64,000 nt of DNA from Pontibacterium sinense (GCF_015209595.1 NZ_JADEYS010000008.1:1-64000), one strand, 5' to 3'. Positions 26,090 to 35,214 are shown, counted from the first letter of the stretch. Notes: generated by a model not told the origin, from the sequence alone. Made by a program: numbers and translations.

Positions 26090-26974
26090 ATGACTACAAA
26101 CCATTTGGGCATCGATCATCCCCTTGTTGCTGTGCGTGATATGGATAAAGCGTGTGAGGATTTTGCGCGCTTGGGTTTTTTTATCAATCCACGGCACCAT
26201 CATCCATGGGGAACCGACAATCATCTGTTGATGTTCCCGGAAAACTTCATTGAACTGATCAGTATTTATGACGACAGCAAACTAGACCTGACCAACGAAA
26301 AAGGGTTTGCGTTCGGGCGCTTCATTAGCGACTCCATCGAACGAAAAGAAGGCATCTCTCTTGTGGCGCTACATAGCGAGGATGCGCGTAAAGATCATCA
26401 GTTGATGGAGCAGCGATCCGTTGCCAATCAAGGTATCGTTGATTTTCGTCGGATCGCTCATCGCCCTGATGGCAGTGAAGAGGAGGCTGTGGTTTCGTTG
26501 GTGATGTTGATCAACGATGAGCATCCATCCATTTCGCATTTTTTCTGTCATCAACATAAGCCTCATCTCGTATGGGTAGAGGATTGGATGACTCACCCCA
26601 ACGGCGCGAATGCCATCACAGCGGTGAGTTATGTCGCTGAAGATCCGGCTGAGCTGGTTGAACGTTTTGCCGGGATCTATGGACAAGAAGCGATAACGGT
26701 TGGGGCGGGTTACCTTAAAGCTCAGACAGATCGCGGTATTTTTGAAGTGCTAAGCCCTGCTCGTGCCCAGACACGCTTTACAGGTGTTGATGTGCCGGTG
26801 ACACACAATCAGTTGCCGAGTGGGGTAGCTATCCGGGTGAGTACCTGTTCTATTGAGCAAGCGAAATCACATCTGGATACCCAGAACGTGGATTATGTCG
26901 AAACAACAGACGGTGGTCTGCGTATTCCTGCGTACTATGCGGGTAACACTATTATAGAAATTTATCCGGCGTAA
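26090..26974 (+). CDS. VOC superfamily (Glyoxalase_3-like) protein
   Basis: A 294-residue protein of the vicinal oxygen chelate superfamily. The first module is recognisable at GIDHPLVAVRDMDKACEDFA, with RHHHPWGTDNHLLMFPENF-type ligands (His in GTDNH, Glu in FIELISIYD). A second module begins near ITAVSYVAEDPAELVE and ends with AGNTIIEIYP. VOC proteins bind a divalent metal and act as isomerases, dioxygenases or lyases. The ATG at 26090 is chosen; an in-frame GTG at 26066 overlaps the previous stop. It lies between the acetyltransferase and the M20 gene. Its reaction is unknown. Confidence 0.8.
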   Translation: MTTNHLGIDHPLVAVRDMDKACEDFARLGFFINPRHHHPWGTDNHLLMFPENFIELISIYDDSKLDLTNEKGFAFGRFISDSIERKEGISLVALHSEDARKDHQLMEQRSVANQGIVDFRRIAHRPDGSEEEAVVSLVMLINDEHPSISHFFCHQHKPHLVWVEDWMTHPNGANAITAVSYVAEDPAELVERFAGIYGQEAITVGAGYLKAQTDRGIFEVLSPARAQTRFTGVDVPVTHNQLPSGVAIRVSTCSIEQAKSHLDTQNVDYVETTDGGLRIPAYYAGNTIIEIYPA

Positions 26975-26997
26975 TAGCGGGAACAAAGAGTGACACA

Positions 26998-28176
26998 ATG
27001 ACGGAACTAATCCGACAGGAAGGCGAGTTACATCAGGCTATGCGTCGCTGGCGGCGTGATCTGCATGCGCATCCTGAAACTGCATTTGAAGAACACCGCA
27101 CGGCGGCTGTGGTAGCCGAACTGCTGGAAAGCTTTGGTTTGAACGTTGATCGCGGTATGGCCACGACGGGTGTTGTCGCTACCTTGCAGGGAAATCAGCC
27201 AGGAAGCGGCAGTATAGGGTTGCGAGCGGATATGGACGCTCTCAATCTACAGGAACTCAACACCTTTACCCATTGCTCAACACATGATGGAAAAATGCAT
27301 GGTTGTGGCCATGACGGTCATACTGCCATGTTGTTGGGGGCGGCAAAATACTTGTCAGAACATCGTGATTTCTCGGGTAGCGTGGTATTTATCTTTCAGC
27401 CTGCCGAAGAGGGTGAAGCCGGAGCCCGGGTGATGTGTGAAGAGGGGCTGTTCGAGCGGTTCCCGGTAGATGCAGTGTATGGCATGCACAACTGGCCGGG
27501 TTTAGAGGCGGGTCAGTTTGCCGTACATCAAGGGCCGGTGATGGCGGCGATGGATGTGTTTGATATCCAGATCACCGGTAAAGGCTGCCATGGCGGAATG
27601 CCTCATATGGGGATCGATCCGGTGGTGGTGGCTGGTCAGTTGATCAGTTCACTGCAAAGTATTGTTGGACGCACGCTGAGCCCATTGGAGTCCGGTGTGG
27701 TGAGCGTGACTCAGATGCACGGTGGGGATGCCTATAATGTGGTGCCCGATAGCGTCACATTGTCCGGAACCTGCCGTACATTCACCTCAGAGGTCCAGTC
27801 GCAGATCGAAACGCGTATACGTCATCACGTTGAGAATATTTGCCGGGCGTATGGCGCCGAGGGTGAATTGGATTATCGCTCCATCTACCCGTCTACGGTA
27901 AATGTCCCGGAGCATGCTTCTATTTGTGCGGAGGTTTCAGCTTCTCTGGTGGGTGAGGAGGCTGTGCAATTGAATTTACCGCCGAGTATGGGGGCGGAGG
28001 ATTTTGCCTTTATGCTGAAAGAGAGACCTGGAGCCTATATCTGGATTGGCAACGGTACCAGTGAGGGTGGCCGGGGTTTGCACAATCCCTATTATGATTT
28101 CAACGACGATATATTGCCGTTAGGCGCGAGTTATTGGGTGACTTTGGTACAGTCACAGTTGCCTCTTAACGATTAG
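26998..28176 (+). CDS. M20 family amidohydrolase (hippurate/N-acyl amino acid hydrolase type)
   Basis: A 392-residue metal-dependent deacylase of the M20D group, which removes acyl groups from N-acyl amino acids. Metal and catalytic motifs are intact: GLRADMDAL, MHGCGHDGHTAMLLGAA, QPAEEGEAGARVM, YGMHNWPGL and MGAEDFAFML. The lid domain lies between about residues 185 and 300 (GKGCHGGMPHMGIDPVVVAG). It follows the VOC gene by 23 bp on the same strand and precedes the LysR. It would release an amino acid from a conjugate imported by the TRAP system; this pairing is inference. Confidence 0.9.
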   Translation: MTELIRQEGELHQAMRRWRRDLHAHPETAFEEHRTAAVVAELLESFGLNVDRGMATTGVVATLQGNQPGSGSIGLRADMDALNLQELNTFTHCSTHDGKMHGCGHDGHTAMLLGAAKYLSEHRDFSGSVVFIFQPAEEGEAGARVMCEEGLFERFPVDAVYGMHNWPGLEAGQFAVHQGPVMAAMDVFDIQITGKGCHGGMPHMGIDPVVVAGQLISSLQSIVGRTLSPLESGVVSVTQMHGGDAYNVVPDSVTLSGTCRTFTSEVQSQIETRIRHHVENICRAYGAEGELDYRSIYPSTVNVPEHASICAEVSASLVGEEAVQLNLPPSMGAEDFAFMLKERPGAYIWIGNGTSEGGRGLHNPYYDFNDDILPLGASYWVTLVQSQLPLND

Positions 28177-28218
28177 AGCTTAGCGCTTAGAATATGGCGG
28201 CAGAAGGTTTGAATTGCG

Positions 28219-29148
28219 ATGAAAGACATTAACGAAAAGAGAGTTGCCTACCTCTATGAGGCTGTCACGATGGGCTCGGTTCGAGCGGCGGCAGATAAAC
28301 TCAACGTCGCACCTTCTGCTGTCAGTCGACAGATCGCCCTGCTTGAAGAAGAGTTGGCCGCGATACTCATCGAGCGCCATCGTAAGGGGGTAACGCCGAC
28401 CGAAGCCGGTGATATTCTGCTGCGTTACTACCGGGAATCGCTCTCCTGTGAGGAAGAATGCATCGCCAAGCTTCAAGCATTGCAGGGGCTGCAACGGGGA
28501 CATATCAAGCTGGCCGTGGGTGAAGGTTTTGTCGGAGATCTGATGTCAGGGCCGCTGCCTGAGTTTAATCGCCTCTATCCATCGTTAACACTGTCCATCA
28601 ACATGGGGGGATCCAACGAAGTGATCCGTTTGGTGGAGCAGGATGAAGCACATATAGGGTTATTATTTCACCCCACCAATCACCCCAATATTCGCTCGCA
28701 AGTGGTTAGCTGCCAACCGATTTGTGTCATTGTCCCACCCGAACACCCGCTGGTTGTGCTGGATGGCGCGGTGTCACTGGAGTCTCTGTTAGAATATCCA
28801 GTCGCTTTGCCGGAAAGTCACTTTGGGGTGCGTCAGCTGTTAGCGATGGCTGAATTTCAGGATCGTGTACGTTTTAAGCCGATGCTGACAACTGATTCAA
28901 TTGCCGTACTCAAACACTTTGTGCGCTCCAATATGGGAATTACCTTTCTGCCTGAGTTTGTTGTCTCGCGAGAGATTGAAGATGGTCAGGTGGTGGCTAT
29001 CCCGGTGGATCATCCTATTCTGGCCAGTGGAGAAGCTCACATGATAACGCGGTTGGGTCGTCAGCTGCCTGAGGGGGCACACCGCTTATTACAGCATCTG
29101 ATGTCCTGGATGCGTGCGTTTAAGAACTACTCTCCTGACGATAAATGA
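28219..29148 (+). CDS. LysR-family regulator, likely of the TRAP-linked locus
   Basis: A 309-residue LysR-type regulator. The DNA-binding domain has EAVTMGSVRAAADKLNVAPS and AVSRQIALLEEEL, then ERHRKGVTPTEAG. The effector domain starts at GHIKLAVGEGFVGDLMSG and ends near residue 300. It closes the rightward gene set, 42 bp after the M20 gene, so it is co-transcribed or nearly so. Control of the divergent promoter at 22490-22780 is the natural guess. Confidence 0.88.
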   Translation: MKDINEKRVAYLYEAVTMGSVRAAADKLNVAPSAVSRQIALLEEELAAILIERHRKGVTPTEAGDILLRYYRESLSCEEECIAKLQALQGLQRGHIKLAVGEGFVGDLMSGPLPEFNRLYPSLTLSINMGGSNEVIRLVEQDEAHIGLLFHPTNHPNIRSQVVSCQPICVIVPPEHPLVVLDGAVSLESLLEYPVALPESHFGVRQLLAMAEFQDRVRFKPMLTTDSIAVLKHFVRSNMGITFLPEFVVSREIEDGQVVAIPVDHPILASGEAHMITRLGRQLPEGAHRLLQHLMSWMRAFKNYSPDDK

Positions 29149-29208
29149 ATTTTTGGGGCGTGCAGGGTTATTTTAGTTGAGTCGAGATCCTGGGTATGAC
29201 CGGATTAT

Positions 29209-29766
29209 CTAAACTCCAAACTTATCCCGCTGAAGCGCCAGCTTCATCAATCCCGCAACACTCAGCGAATCCGTAATTTCGCCATCCAGGACCATCTGAA
29301 TCGCATCGTCTAACCGTAAGCGGCGGATGGTAATGTCTTCCGTATCTTCGTGTTCGTGATCTTCTTGTCGTAGACCTTTGGCGACAAACAGGTAGGCAAT
29401 TTCGTTACACACGGAATTTGAAGGGTGCATCGTCAGCAGAGGTTGGTAATGCTCAGCGATAAGACCGGTCTCTTCCTTAAGCTCACGCCGCGCACAGTCT
29501 AGTGGATCTTCTCCAAGCGGGCTGCCACCTTCAGGAATCTCCCATGAGTATTCATTGAGCGCATAGCGCCACTGACCGACCAGCCACGTATAACCTTCGT
29601 CATCAACCGGGATCACTCCCACCGCTTCGTTCTTGAACGTGACAACGCCGTATATCCCGTTGCCGCCCGCCGGATTAACCACCTGATGCTCACAGACATT
29701 GATCCACGGATTATCGTACTGGTCTTCCTGACTCAACGTTTTCCACGGGTTTTTATAATCGTTCAT
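29209..29766 (-). CDS. NUDIX hydrolase, ADP-ribose pyrophosphatase-like
   Basis: A 185-residue NUDIX hydrolase that would cleave a nucleoside diphosphate derivative, most likely ADP-ribose or a sugar nucleotide. The Nudix box GX5EX7REUXEEXGU is complete (GSPLGEDPLDCARRELKEET, then GL). It is preceded by SWEIPEGG and followed by MHPSNSVCNEIAYLFVAKGL, as in the NudF group. The ATG at 29766 (MNDYKNPWK) is best placed, 6 bp after AAAGGGA. It converges with the LysR gene and stands alone. Confidence 0.88.
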   Translation of the reverse strand: MNDYKNPWKTLSQEDQYDNPWINVCEHQVVNPAGGNGIYGVVTFKNEAVGVIPVDDEGYTWLVGQWRYALNEYSWEIPEGGSPLGEDPLDCARRELKEETGLIAEHYQPLLTMHPSNSVCNEIAYLFVAKGLRQEDHEHEDTEDITIRRLRLDDAIQMVLDGEITDSLSVAGLMKLALQRDKFGV

Positions 29767-30156
29767 TGGCATTCCCTTTAACAATGGTCTGGGTAACGGA
29801 AGTGATGGGATTTTGCGTTATTTTTTGGATGTAGATTTTGGCACGCTGAGCCTTATGTGTAGACATTCTCGCATAGAGATTCATGAAATATTCAGACGAT
29901 TAGGACAATAGTGAAAAATAGAAGATCAAAGAGGCCGTGAATAGATAGTTGCTTGTTCACGTATATCTATTCGCGTATCAGGCAGGTTATCTCACTGAAA
30001 TATAAAGCGTATCGATGGTTATACACAGTATCTGATCAAAAAATAGGTCGTGATAACGCATTGAGTATCCCTGCTTTGTATCCGTGTATTGTCAAAAAAG
30101 TACAAGGTAAACAGCAAGATAGTTCCATTGTTTACAATCGGCAGTTGCTAAACCTA

Positions 30157-30197
30157 AGGGACCAGCGAATAAGTACGAAACGACTTCGCTGGTCCCT
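30157..30197 (+). repeat. 13-bp inverted repeat upstream of the PilZ gene
   Basis: AGGGACCAGCGAA (30157-30169) and its exact reverse complement TTCGCTGGTCCCT (30185-30197) flank a 15-base spacer. As RNA this is a very stable hairpin; as DNA it could be an operator or a terminator for a short upstream transcript. It ends 51 bases before the PilZ start. No T-run follows. Confidence 0.75.
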
Positions 30198-30247
30198 AAA
30201 GCCTACAAGAAACCGCCTGGTTGTAGATATGGGCTGGAGTGAATGTG

Positions 30248-30940
30248 ATGGAACAGATCAACGAAAGCTCGGTTCATCACTTGCCAAGATTAAGCGCAGG
30301 GATAGTTGTGCAAGTACTCTCACGGGATGGAAAGCTAAAATTTCTCTCACCACTGGTTGAAGCGGTGGGCGATGTGCTGGTTGTGGATCGTTTACCCAGT
30401 GTGTCTGATATGCCGGAAGATCAGAGTAGTCCGAGGGATATTGCGGCCTTACGCAATACTTACTTCAAATTTAACCAAACGCTGCTGATCCGCACCATTG
30501 ATCGCGGAGTGGTGTATTCCTGCGAAACCCGAGTGCTGGAAGTGTCAGAACAGCGTGCCCGGTTACAGGTGTACACGGCGCCACGGGAGATCTACCGTCA
30601 GTATCAGCGTCATGAACACCGTTTCAGCTGTGCTCTTTGTGCGTATTTACACGGTCACTGTGCCAGTGCAGATGGCAAGATTTCAGACATCAGTTCCTGC
30701 GGTTGCCAGCTAACGTTATCCGATGACACGACCATTGCAGAAGTCCGTGACCTGCAGATACATGATAAGCCGTTGAATTTCGAAGTACTGTTTCCTCATG
30801 ATGACTCCTATCGCCAACTGCAGGGTAAGGTTGTATCGCTGATCAATGATGATGAGCACCATCAGGTCCGGGTTGGTGTGGAGTTCAGGTCGGGTGCGGA
30901 ATCTGTCGCTGAGTATATCAACCTGTTGCGCCTGTACTGA
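30248..30940 (+). CDS. PilZ domain protein, YcgR-like
   Basis: A 230-residue cytoplasmic protein that probably binds c-di-GMP. The N-terminal half (to about residue 115) resembles a YcgR-N flagellar-brake fold: GIVVQVLSRDGKLKFLSPL and FKFNQTLLIRTIDRGVVYSC. The C-terminal PilZ domain has both c-di-GMP-binding signatures, RHEHR followed by DISSCG (RxxxR and DxSxxG). It may act as a motility or surface-adhesion effector of the GGDEF-EAL protein in this window or others. The ATG at 30248 lies 8 bp after GGAG; a GTG at 30239 is in frame. Upstream lies a strong inverted repeat. Confidence 0.8.
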   Translation: MEQINESSVHHLPRLSAGIVVQVLSRDGKLKFLSPLVEAVGDVLVVDRLPSVSDMPEDQSSPRDIAALRNTYFKFNQTLLIRTIDRGVVYSCETRVLEVSEQRARLQVYTAPREIYRQYQRHEHRFSCALCAYLHGHCASADGKISDISSCGCQLTLSDDTTIAEVRDLQIHDKPLNFEVLFPHDDSYRQLQGKVVSLINDDEHHQVRVGVEFRSGAESVAEYINLLRLY

Positions 30941-31122
30941 TACTGTTCCATTCCCGTCGTTATCTGTGGTCTTCTGTCATGACCTGTTCCCAAGCGGGCA
31001 CAGGTCGTCAAGCCGTTGTAAACTAAACTGAATAGACATATTCGCGGTAAATCCCGTTGATCTTTATCTGCGTATAAATCGTCAGAAAGATCTTTGGACG
31101 GGTGTTAAAGGACAGGAAGTAT

Positions 31123-32916
31123 ATGGCGCAGGACCGGGTAGAACATTACAGCTGGCGTTACATTTTTGATGTAGCGCTGGAGCATAAACGACAGTTAGTA
31201 CTGGCAAATCTGATCGCACTGGTGGCGACAGTGGCTTCAGTACCGTTGCCGTTATTAATGCCGTTGCTGGTGGATGAGGTATTGCTGGATCAGCCGGGTG
31301 TTATCGTTGAAACGATCAACCCGATGGTACCGGATAGCTGGCATGGGCCCGCGTTATATATCGGTGGGGTGCTGCTGATTACAGTGATTCTGCGCAGTAT
31401 CGCATTGGTGCTCAATGTCTGGCAGGCGCGACAGTTCACCCATATTTCCAAAGATGTCATTTTTCGTATGCGCAGTGGTTTGTTGGAGCGCTTAAAGCGG
31501 ATCTCGATGGCGGAGTACGAAACACTGGGCAGTGGCGCTGTGGCGTCTCACTTTGTTACTGATTTGGATACGGTAGACCGCTTTGTCGGCAGCTCGGTGA
31601 GCCGTCTGCTGGTCGCGGTACTGTCGATTTTGGGCACTGCGGTAATCCTGCTTTGGATGCACTGGCAATTGGCGCTGTTTATCTTGTTTCTTAATCCGGT
31701 GGTGATTTATGTCACGATGGTGATTGGTAAAAAAGTTAAGCATCTGAAAAAGGACGAGAACCAAGCCTTTGAAGTGTTCCAGGGCGCATTAACCGAAACA
31801 CTGGATGCCATTCACCAGATCCGCGCAGCCAACCGTGAGAAGCATTACCTCAGCCGGCTGGTTGATGAAGCCCGCCATGTGCGTGACCGTTCGACCGCGT
31901 TCGAGTGGAAAAGTGATGCCGCCACACGTTTCAGCTTTGTGGTTTTTTTGGTTGGTTTCGACCTGTTTCGTGCATTATCCATGCTGATGGTGGTTTTTTC
32001 CGGTCTCACTATCGGTGAGATGATGGCGGTATTTGGTTACCTCTGGTTCATGATGGGACCGGTTCAGGAGGTACTTGGCATTCAGTACTCTTTCTATGGC
32101 GCGCGTGCGGCACTGAGTCGTATTAATCGTCTGCTGGACCTGAAAGAGGAGCCGTATTTCGAAGAGCAGGTTAATCCGTTTGTGGGTAAGCGAACCGTCT
32201 CGTTGCAGATGGAAAATGTGCATTTTGGCTACTACCCGGATCAGGAAGTTCTGAAGGGGATTACACTGGATATTGAGGCCGGTCAGAAAATTGCCCTGGT
32301 AGGGGCGAGCGGGGGCGGTAAGTCCACACTGGTACAAGTTCTACTGGGTTTATATCCCGCCCAGCAGGGGAGGGTGTTATTTGATGGTGTACCGGTAGAA
32401 AAGATCGGTCTGGAGCGTGTTCGCGAACACCTTGCAACGGTATTGCAACAGCCCGCGTTGTTTAATGGCACCGTTCGAAGCAACCTTATGATGGGCAGGG
32501 ACTACAGCGATCATCAATTGTGGCATGCGTTGAAAGTCGCGCAATTGGATAGCTTTGTTGCAGAACAAGAAGCAGGATTGGAAACCCGTGTTGGTCGACA
32601 GGGGATTCGGCTGTCCGGTGGTCAGCGTCAACGTTTGGCAATCGCCCGCATGGTTCTGTCCGACCCTAAAGTGGTGATACTGGATGAGGCGACTTCGGCA
32701 CTGGATACCGAAACCGAGTTCGCGTTGCATCAGGCGCTACAAACCTTCTTGCAGGGACGCACCACCATCATCGTTGCCCACCGCCTGAGTGCGGTTAAAC
32801 AGGCAGACCATGTTTACGTTTTCGAAGACGGCCAGATAGCTGAGCAGGGCGGTCACGAAGAGTTATTGGATATGGACGGCTTATATGCACGACTGTATGG
32901 GGAACATCAGCACTAA
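31123..32916 (+). CDS. ABC exporter, fused permease and ATPase (MsbA-like)
   Basis: A 597-residue half-transporter of the ABC-B exporter type that works as a homodimer in the inner membrane. Six membrane helices cover about residues 15-310. The ATPase carries Walker A GASGGGKST, Q-loop LQQPALFNG, signature LSGGQRQRLAIARM, Walker B VVILDEATSALD and the switch His in IVAHRLS. The ATG at 31123 follows AGGAAG. It is 30 bp upstream of a cardiolipin-synthase-like gene, which hints at a lipid or lipid-like cargo. This is inference. Confidence 0.9.
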   Translation: MAQDRVEHYSWRYIFDVALEHKRQLVLANLIALVATVASVPLPLLMPLLVDEVLLDQPGVIVETINPMVPDSWHGPALYIGGVLLITVILRSIALVLNVWQARQFTHISKDVIFRMRSGLLERLKRISMAEYETLGSGAVASHFVTDLDTVDRFVGSSVSRLLVAVLSILGTAVILLWMHWQLALFILFLNPVVIYVTMVIGKKVKHLKKDENQAFEVFQGALTETLDAIHQIRAANREKHYLSRLVDEARHVRDRSTAFEWKSDAATRFSFVVFLVGFDLFRALSMLMVVFSGLTIGEMMAVFGYLWFMMGPVQEVLGIQYSFYGARAALSRINRLLDLKEEPYFEEQVNPFVGKRTVSLQMENVHFGYYPDQEVLKGITLDIEAGQKIALVGASGGGKSTLVQVLLGLYPAQQGRVLFDGVPVEKIGLERVREHLATVLQQPALFNGTVRSNLMMGRDYSDHQLWHALKVAQLDSFVAEQEAGLETRVGRQGIRLSGGQRQRLAIARMVLSDPKVVILDEATSALDTETEFALHQALQTFLQGRTTIIVAHRLSAVKQADHVYVFEDGQIAEQGGHEELLDMDGLYARLYGEHQH

Positions 32917-32946
32917 GTGATGTCTCTCCCGGATTAAAGAGAGATT

Positions 32947-34065
32947 ATGCGAAAACGTTTTCAGTGGCGTGAGGGGAACCAGATCGATCTGATGGTCGAT
33001 GGGGAAGTCTTTTTCCCAGTGATGCTGGAAGAGATGCGAAAAGCACGCCACAGTTTGCTGCTGGAGTTCTATTTGGTGGCATCGGGTACCATCACCACCC
33101 GCTTTATTGAGGAGATGATTGCCGCGGTCAAACGTGGTGTGATGGTGCGGATGATCATCGATGGCTTCGGGGCCCTCAAATTTAATCAGAACGACCGTAA
33201 GCGCCTGCAATCCGAAGGCGTGCAGATCATCGTGTATAACCCTCTGCATGCCACTAAGCTGACCCGCAACTTTGCCCGCGATCACCGGAAATTGCTGATT
33301 GTGGACCAGCAGGTCGCGTTTGTGGGGGGGACAGGCTTAAGTGATGTGTATTGGTTGTCAGATGCGAAAGGCAGCCCGTGGCATGAATTGATGAGCCGGG
33401 TGGAAGGCCCGGCAGTGGTGGATTTGCTCAACGTATATAATGCGTTGTGGGAGCGTTGCTCCTATCAAAAGCTGCCATCGGCACCGGAAACGATGCCTCC
33501 GGTGGGTGATACTAAGGTACGTGTGACCACCATACAGGGCATGTATCAGCAAGATATCAAAGTCAGCTTTCTGCATCGGGTCAATCGTGCCCAGACACGT
33601 GTCTGGTTGATGACCGCTTACTTTCTGCCATCGTTTTCTGTGCGCAGTGCTCTGCGTCGCGCGGCACGTCGCGGTGTTGATGTACGGCTGGTTATCGCCG
33701 GTCCTTATACCGATCAACCTTGGGTATTTCACGCGTCAAAGCGTTATTATCGCGCACTACTTAAGGCTGGGGTTAGAATATACGAATATCAGCCGCGTTT
33801 TTTGCATGCGAAAGCGGCGGTTGTTGATGACTGGAGCAGTGTGGGCTCCTGCAATCTGGATCATTGGAACTTACGCTGGAACTTAGAAGCTAATATAGAG
33901 GTCGAAGATTCGGCCTTTGTGGTACAAGTCGGGCAGGTATTGCGGGATGATATGCATCACTGTTACGAAGTGACGTACGACGCATGGTCAAAGCGTCCCT
34001 GGCATCAGAAAATGCATGAATATGTCTGGGCATGGCTGGCGAAGCTGGCGCTGAAAATTCGTTAA
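32947..34065 (+). CDS. Phospholipase D family protein, cardiolipin synthase B-like
   Basis: A 372-residue phospholipase D superfamily protein with two HKD motifs. The first is in ARDHRKLLIVDQQVAFVGG, the second in RFLHAKAAVVDDWSSVGSCN with LDHWNLRWNLEANIEV after it. This arrangement matches ClsB-type cardiolipin synthases, which condense phosphatidylglycerol at the inner membrane. There is no N-terminal membrane anchor, as in ClsB. It follows the ABC exporter by 30 bp and precedes a lipoprotein gene by 13 bp, so the three could form an envelope-lipid operon. Confidence 0.88.
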   Translation: MRKRFQWREGNQIDLMVDGEVFFPVMLEEMRKARHSLLLEFYLVASGTITTRFIEEMIAAVKRGVMVRMIIDGFGALKFNQNDRKRLQSEGVQIIVYNPLHATKLTRNFARDHRKLLIVDQQVAFVGGTGLSDVYWLSDAKGSPWHELMSRVEGPAVVDLLNVYNALWERCSYQKLPSAPETMPPVGDTKVRVTTIQGMYQQDIKVSFLHRVNRAQTRVWLMTAYFLPSFSVRSALRRAARRGVDVRLVIAGPYTDQPWVFHASKRYYRALLKAGVRIYEYQPRFLHAKAAVVDDWSSVGSCNLDHWNLRWNLEANIEVEDSAFVVQVGQVLRDDMHHCYEVTYDAWSKRPWHQKMHEYVWAWLAKLALKIR

Positions 34066-34078
34066 TGAGGAATTGGGT

Positions 34079-34543
34079 ATGAAAAAGATAGGTGTATTGC
34101 TTTCCGCAGTACTAAGCGTGTCATTGCTGGCCGGTTGTGCAAATGATCTTAGCGGCAGCACCTATTCCCGTGATGACGCGCGTAAAGTGCAATATGTCCG
34201 TTACGGAACGGTTGAGTCGATGACTCCCGTAGTGATTGAAGGTCGTACAGATGGACCGATTGGTAGCGCAGCAGGCGCTATCGTGGGGGGCATTGCCGGT
34301 AGCACGATTGGTGGTGGCAGAGGCAGTAATATTTCTGCAGTTATTGGTGCTGTCGCAGGCGGGATCGTCGGCAATAAGATCGAAGAATCCGCAACTCGTG
34401 CGCAAGGACAGGAGCTGACCATTCAGATGGAATCCGGTGAAATCATCTCCGTGGTTCAGGAAGTGAGCAACAAGGAGTTTTTCCGTCCGGGTGATCAGGT
34501 ACGGGTGTTAGATCGTAACGGTACGGTGCGTGTTGTCTATTGA
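34079..34543 (+). CDS. Outer-membrane glycine-zipper lipoprotein, SlyB-like
   Basis: A 154-residue lipoprotein. The signal peptide ends in the lipobox LLAGC (Cys20) and is followed by Ala-Asn, which favours outer-membrane sorting. A glycine-zipper double helix spans about residues 60-105 (GSAAGAIVGGIAGSTIGGG and VIGAVAGGIVGNKIEE). The end holds the SlyB-like beta part: LTIQMESGEIISVVQE and FRPGDQVRVLDRNGTVRVVY. SlyB-type proteins help keep outer-membrane integrity. The ATG at 34079 follows AGGA. It is the third gene after the exporter and the PLD protein and is followed by a strong terminator. Confidence 0.9.
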   Translation: MKKIGVLLSAVLSVSLLAGCANDLSGSTYSRDDARKVQYVRYGTVESMTPVVIEGRTDGPIGSAAGAIVGGIAGSTIGGGRGSNISAVIGAVAGGIVGNKIEESATRAQGQELTIQMESGEIISVVQEVSNKEFFRPGDQVRVLDRNGTVRVVY

Positions 34544-34573
34544 GGCGCACATTCGTCGATAACGTTGAGACAT

Positions 34574-34606
34574 AAAAAAGGCCCGCTGCGTAGCGGGCCT
34601 TTTTTA
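34574..34606. terminator. Strong rho-independent terminator, likely bidirectional
   Basis: AAAAAAGGCCCGCT, a GCGT loop and AGCGGGCCTTTTTT form a long perfect stem with T-runs on both strands. It ends the ABC-PLD-lipoprotein group on the plus strand and the YecA/YgfB gene on the minus strand. Confidence 0.9.
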
Positions 34607-34626
34607 TGTTTGATGCGCGTTGATAT

Positions 34627-35214
34627 TTACTTCTTCGGCGCGTGGAACAGCAGGTAAAGATCAATCAGCAGATCAGGGATCTGGCCCGCCATCTCTTCAC
34701 TCAGTTTGGCGTCTTTGCGCATAGTCGCCATATCTTTGTCTTCCAGAAACAGCTCGGAAGCAACCATCATCGGCAGCATCAGCTCGGCAACGGTCTCTTC
34801 AGCCTGATGACCAAACCACGCTTCTTCATTCATGAAAACACCTTCCATGAAGGCCTGTGACCACCATGTCAGGCTGGCGATCTCTTCATCTTCTTCCGGC
34901 ACCAGCGTCAGTTCGCACGGCAGATCAATCTCCTGATCGCTGTACAGGTTGCTGTTGATCATCTGGTACAGACGACGCAGCATTTCCATAATGCGGTCAT
35001 GTTGATCCTGAGAGTTCCACAGTGGCTCGCCGTCAAATACCAGCTCGCTCCACTCCTGCTCGGTAACTGCTTTTGGGCTGATGTTGCAGGCCGTGAACAG
35101 ACCATGTACGCCGACCAGATCCAGAGAATCTTCAGAAACAGCATCGGAATAGAGGAAGTCCTCCAGTTCGTCCAGTTCAGCGTCGGACAGTTCAGCGTGA
35201 GTCAGTGCGTTCAT
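34627..35214 (-). CDS. UPF0149 YecA/YgfB family protein
   Basis: A 195-residue acidic, helical protein of the YecA/YgfB family. The core motifs are SDAELDELEDFLYS, LDLVGVHGLFTACNISPK, and ASLTWWSQAFMEGVF. Some relatives carry a C-terminal SEC-C zinc tail; this one does not. Function is not well settled; YgfB in Pseudomonas modulates transcription-factor activity. It diverges from recQ with 141 bp between starts and ends at the shared terminator. Confidence 0.85.
   Translation of the reverse strand: MNALTHAELSDAELDELEDFLYSDAVSEDSLDLVGVHGLFTACNISPKAVTEQEWSELVFDGEPLWNSQDQHDRIMEMLRRLYQMINSNLYSDQEIDLPCELTLVPEEDEEIASLTWWSQAFMEGVFMNEEAWFGHQAEETVAELMLPMMVASELFLEDKDMATMRKDAKLSEEMAGQIPDLLIDLYLLFHAPKK

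Noticed and set aside
29953-30360. 135-codon open frame before the PilZ gene
   Set aside because: It runs through the perfect inverted repeat at 30157-30197 and overlaps the PilZ gene in another frame; composition is not protein-like.
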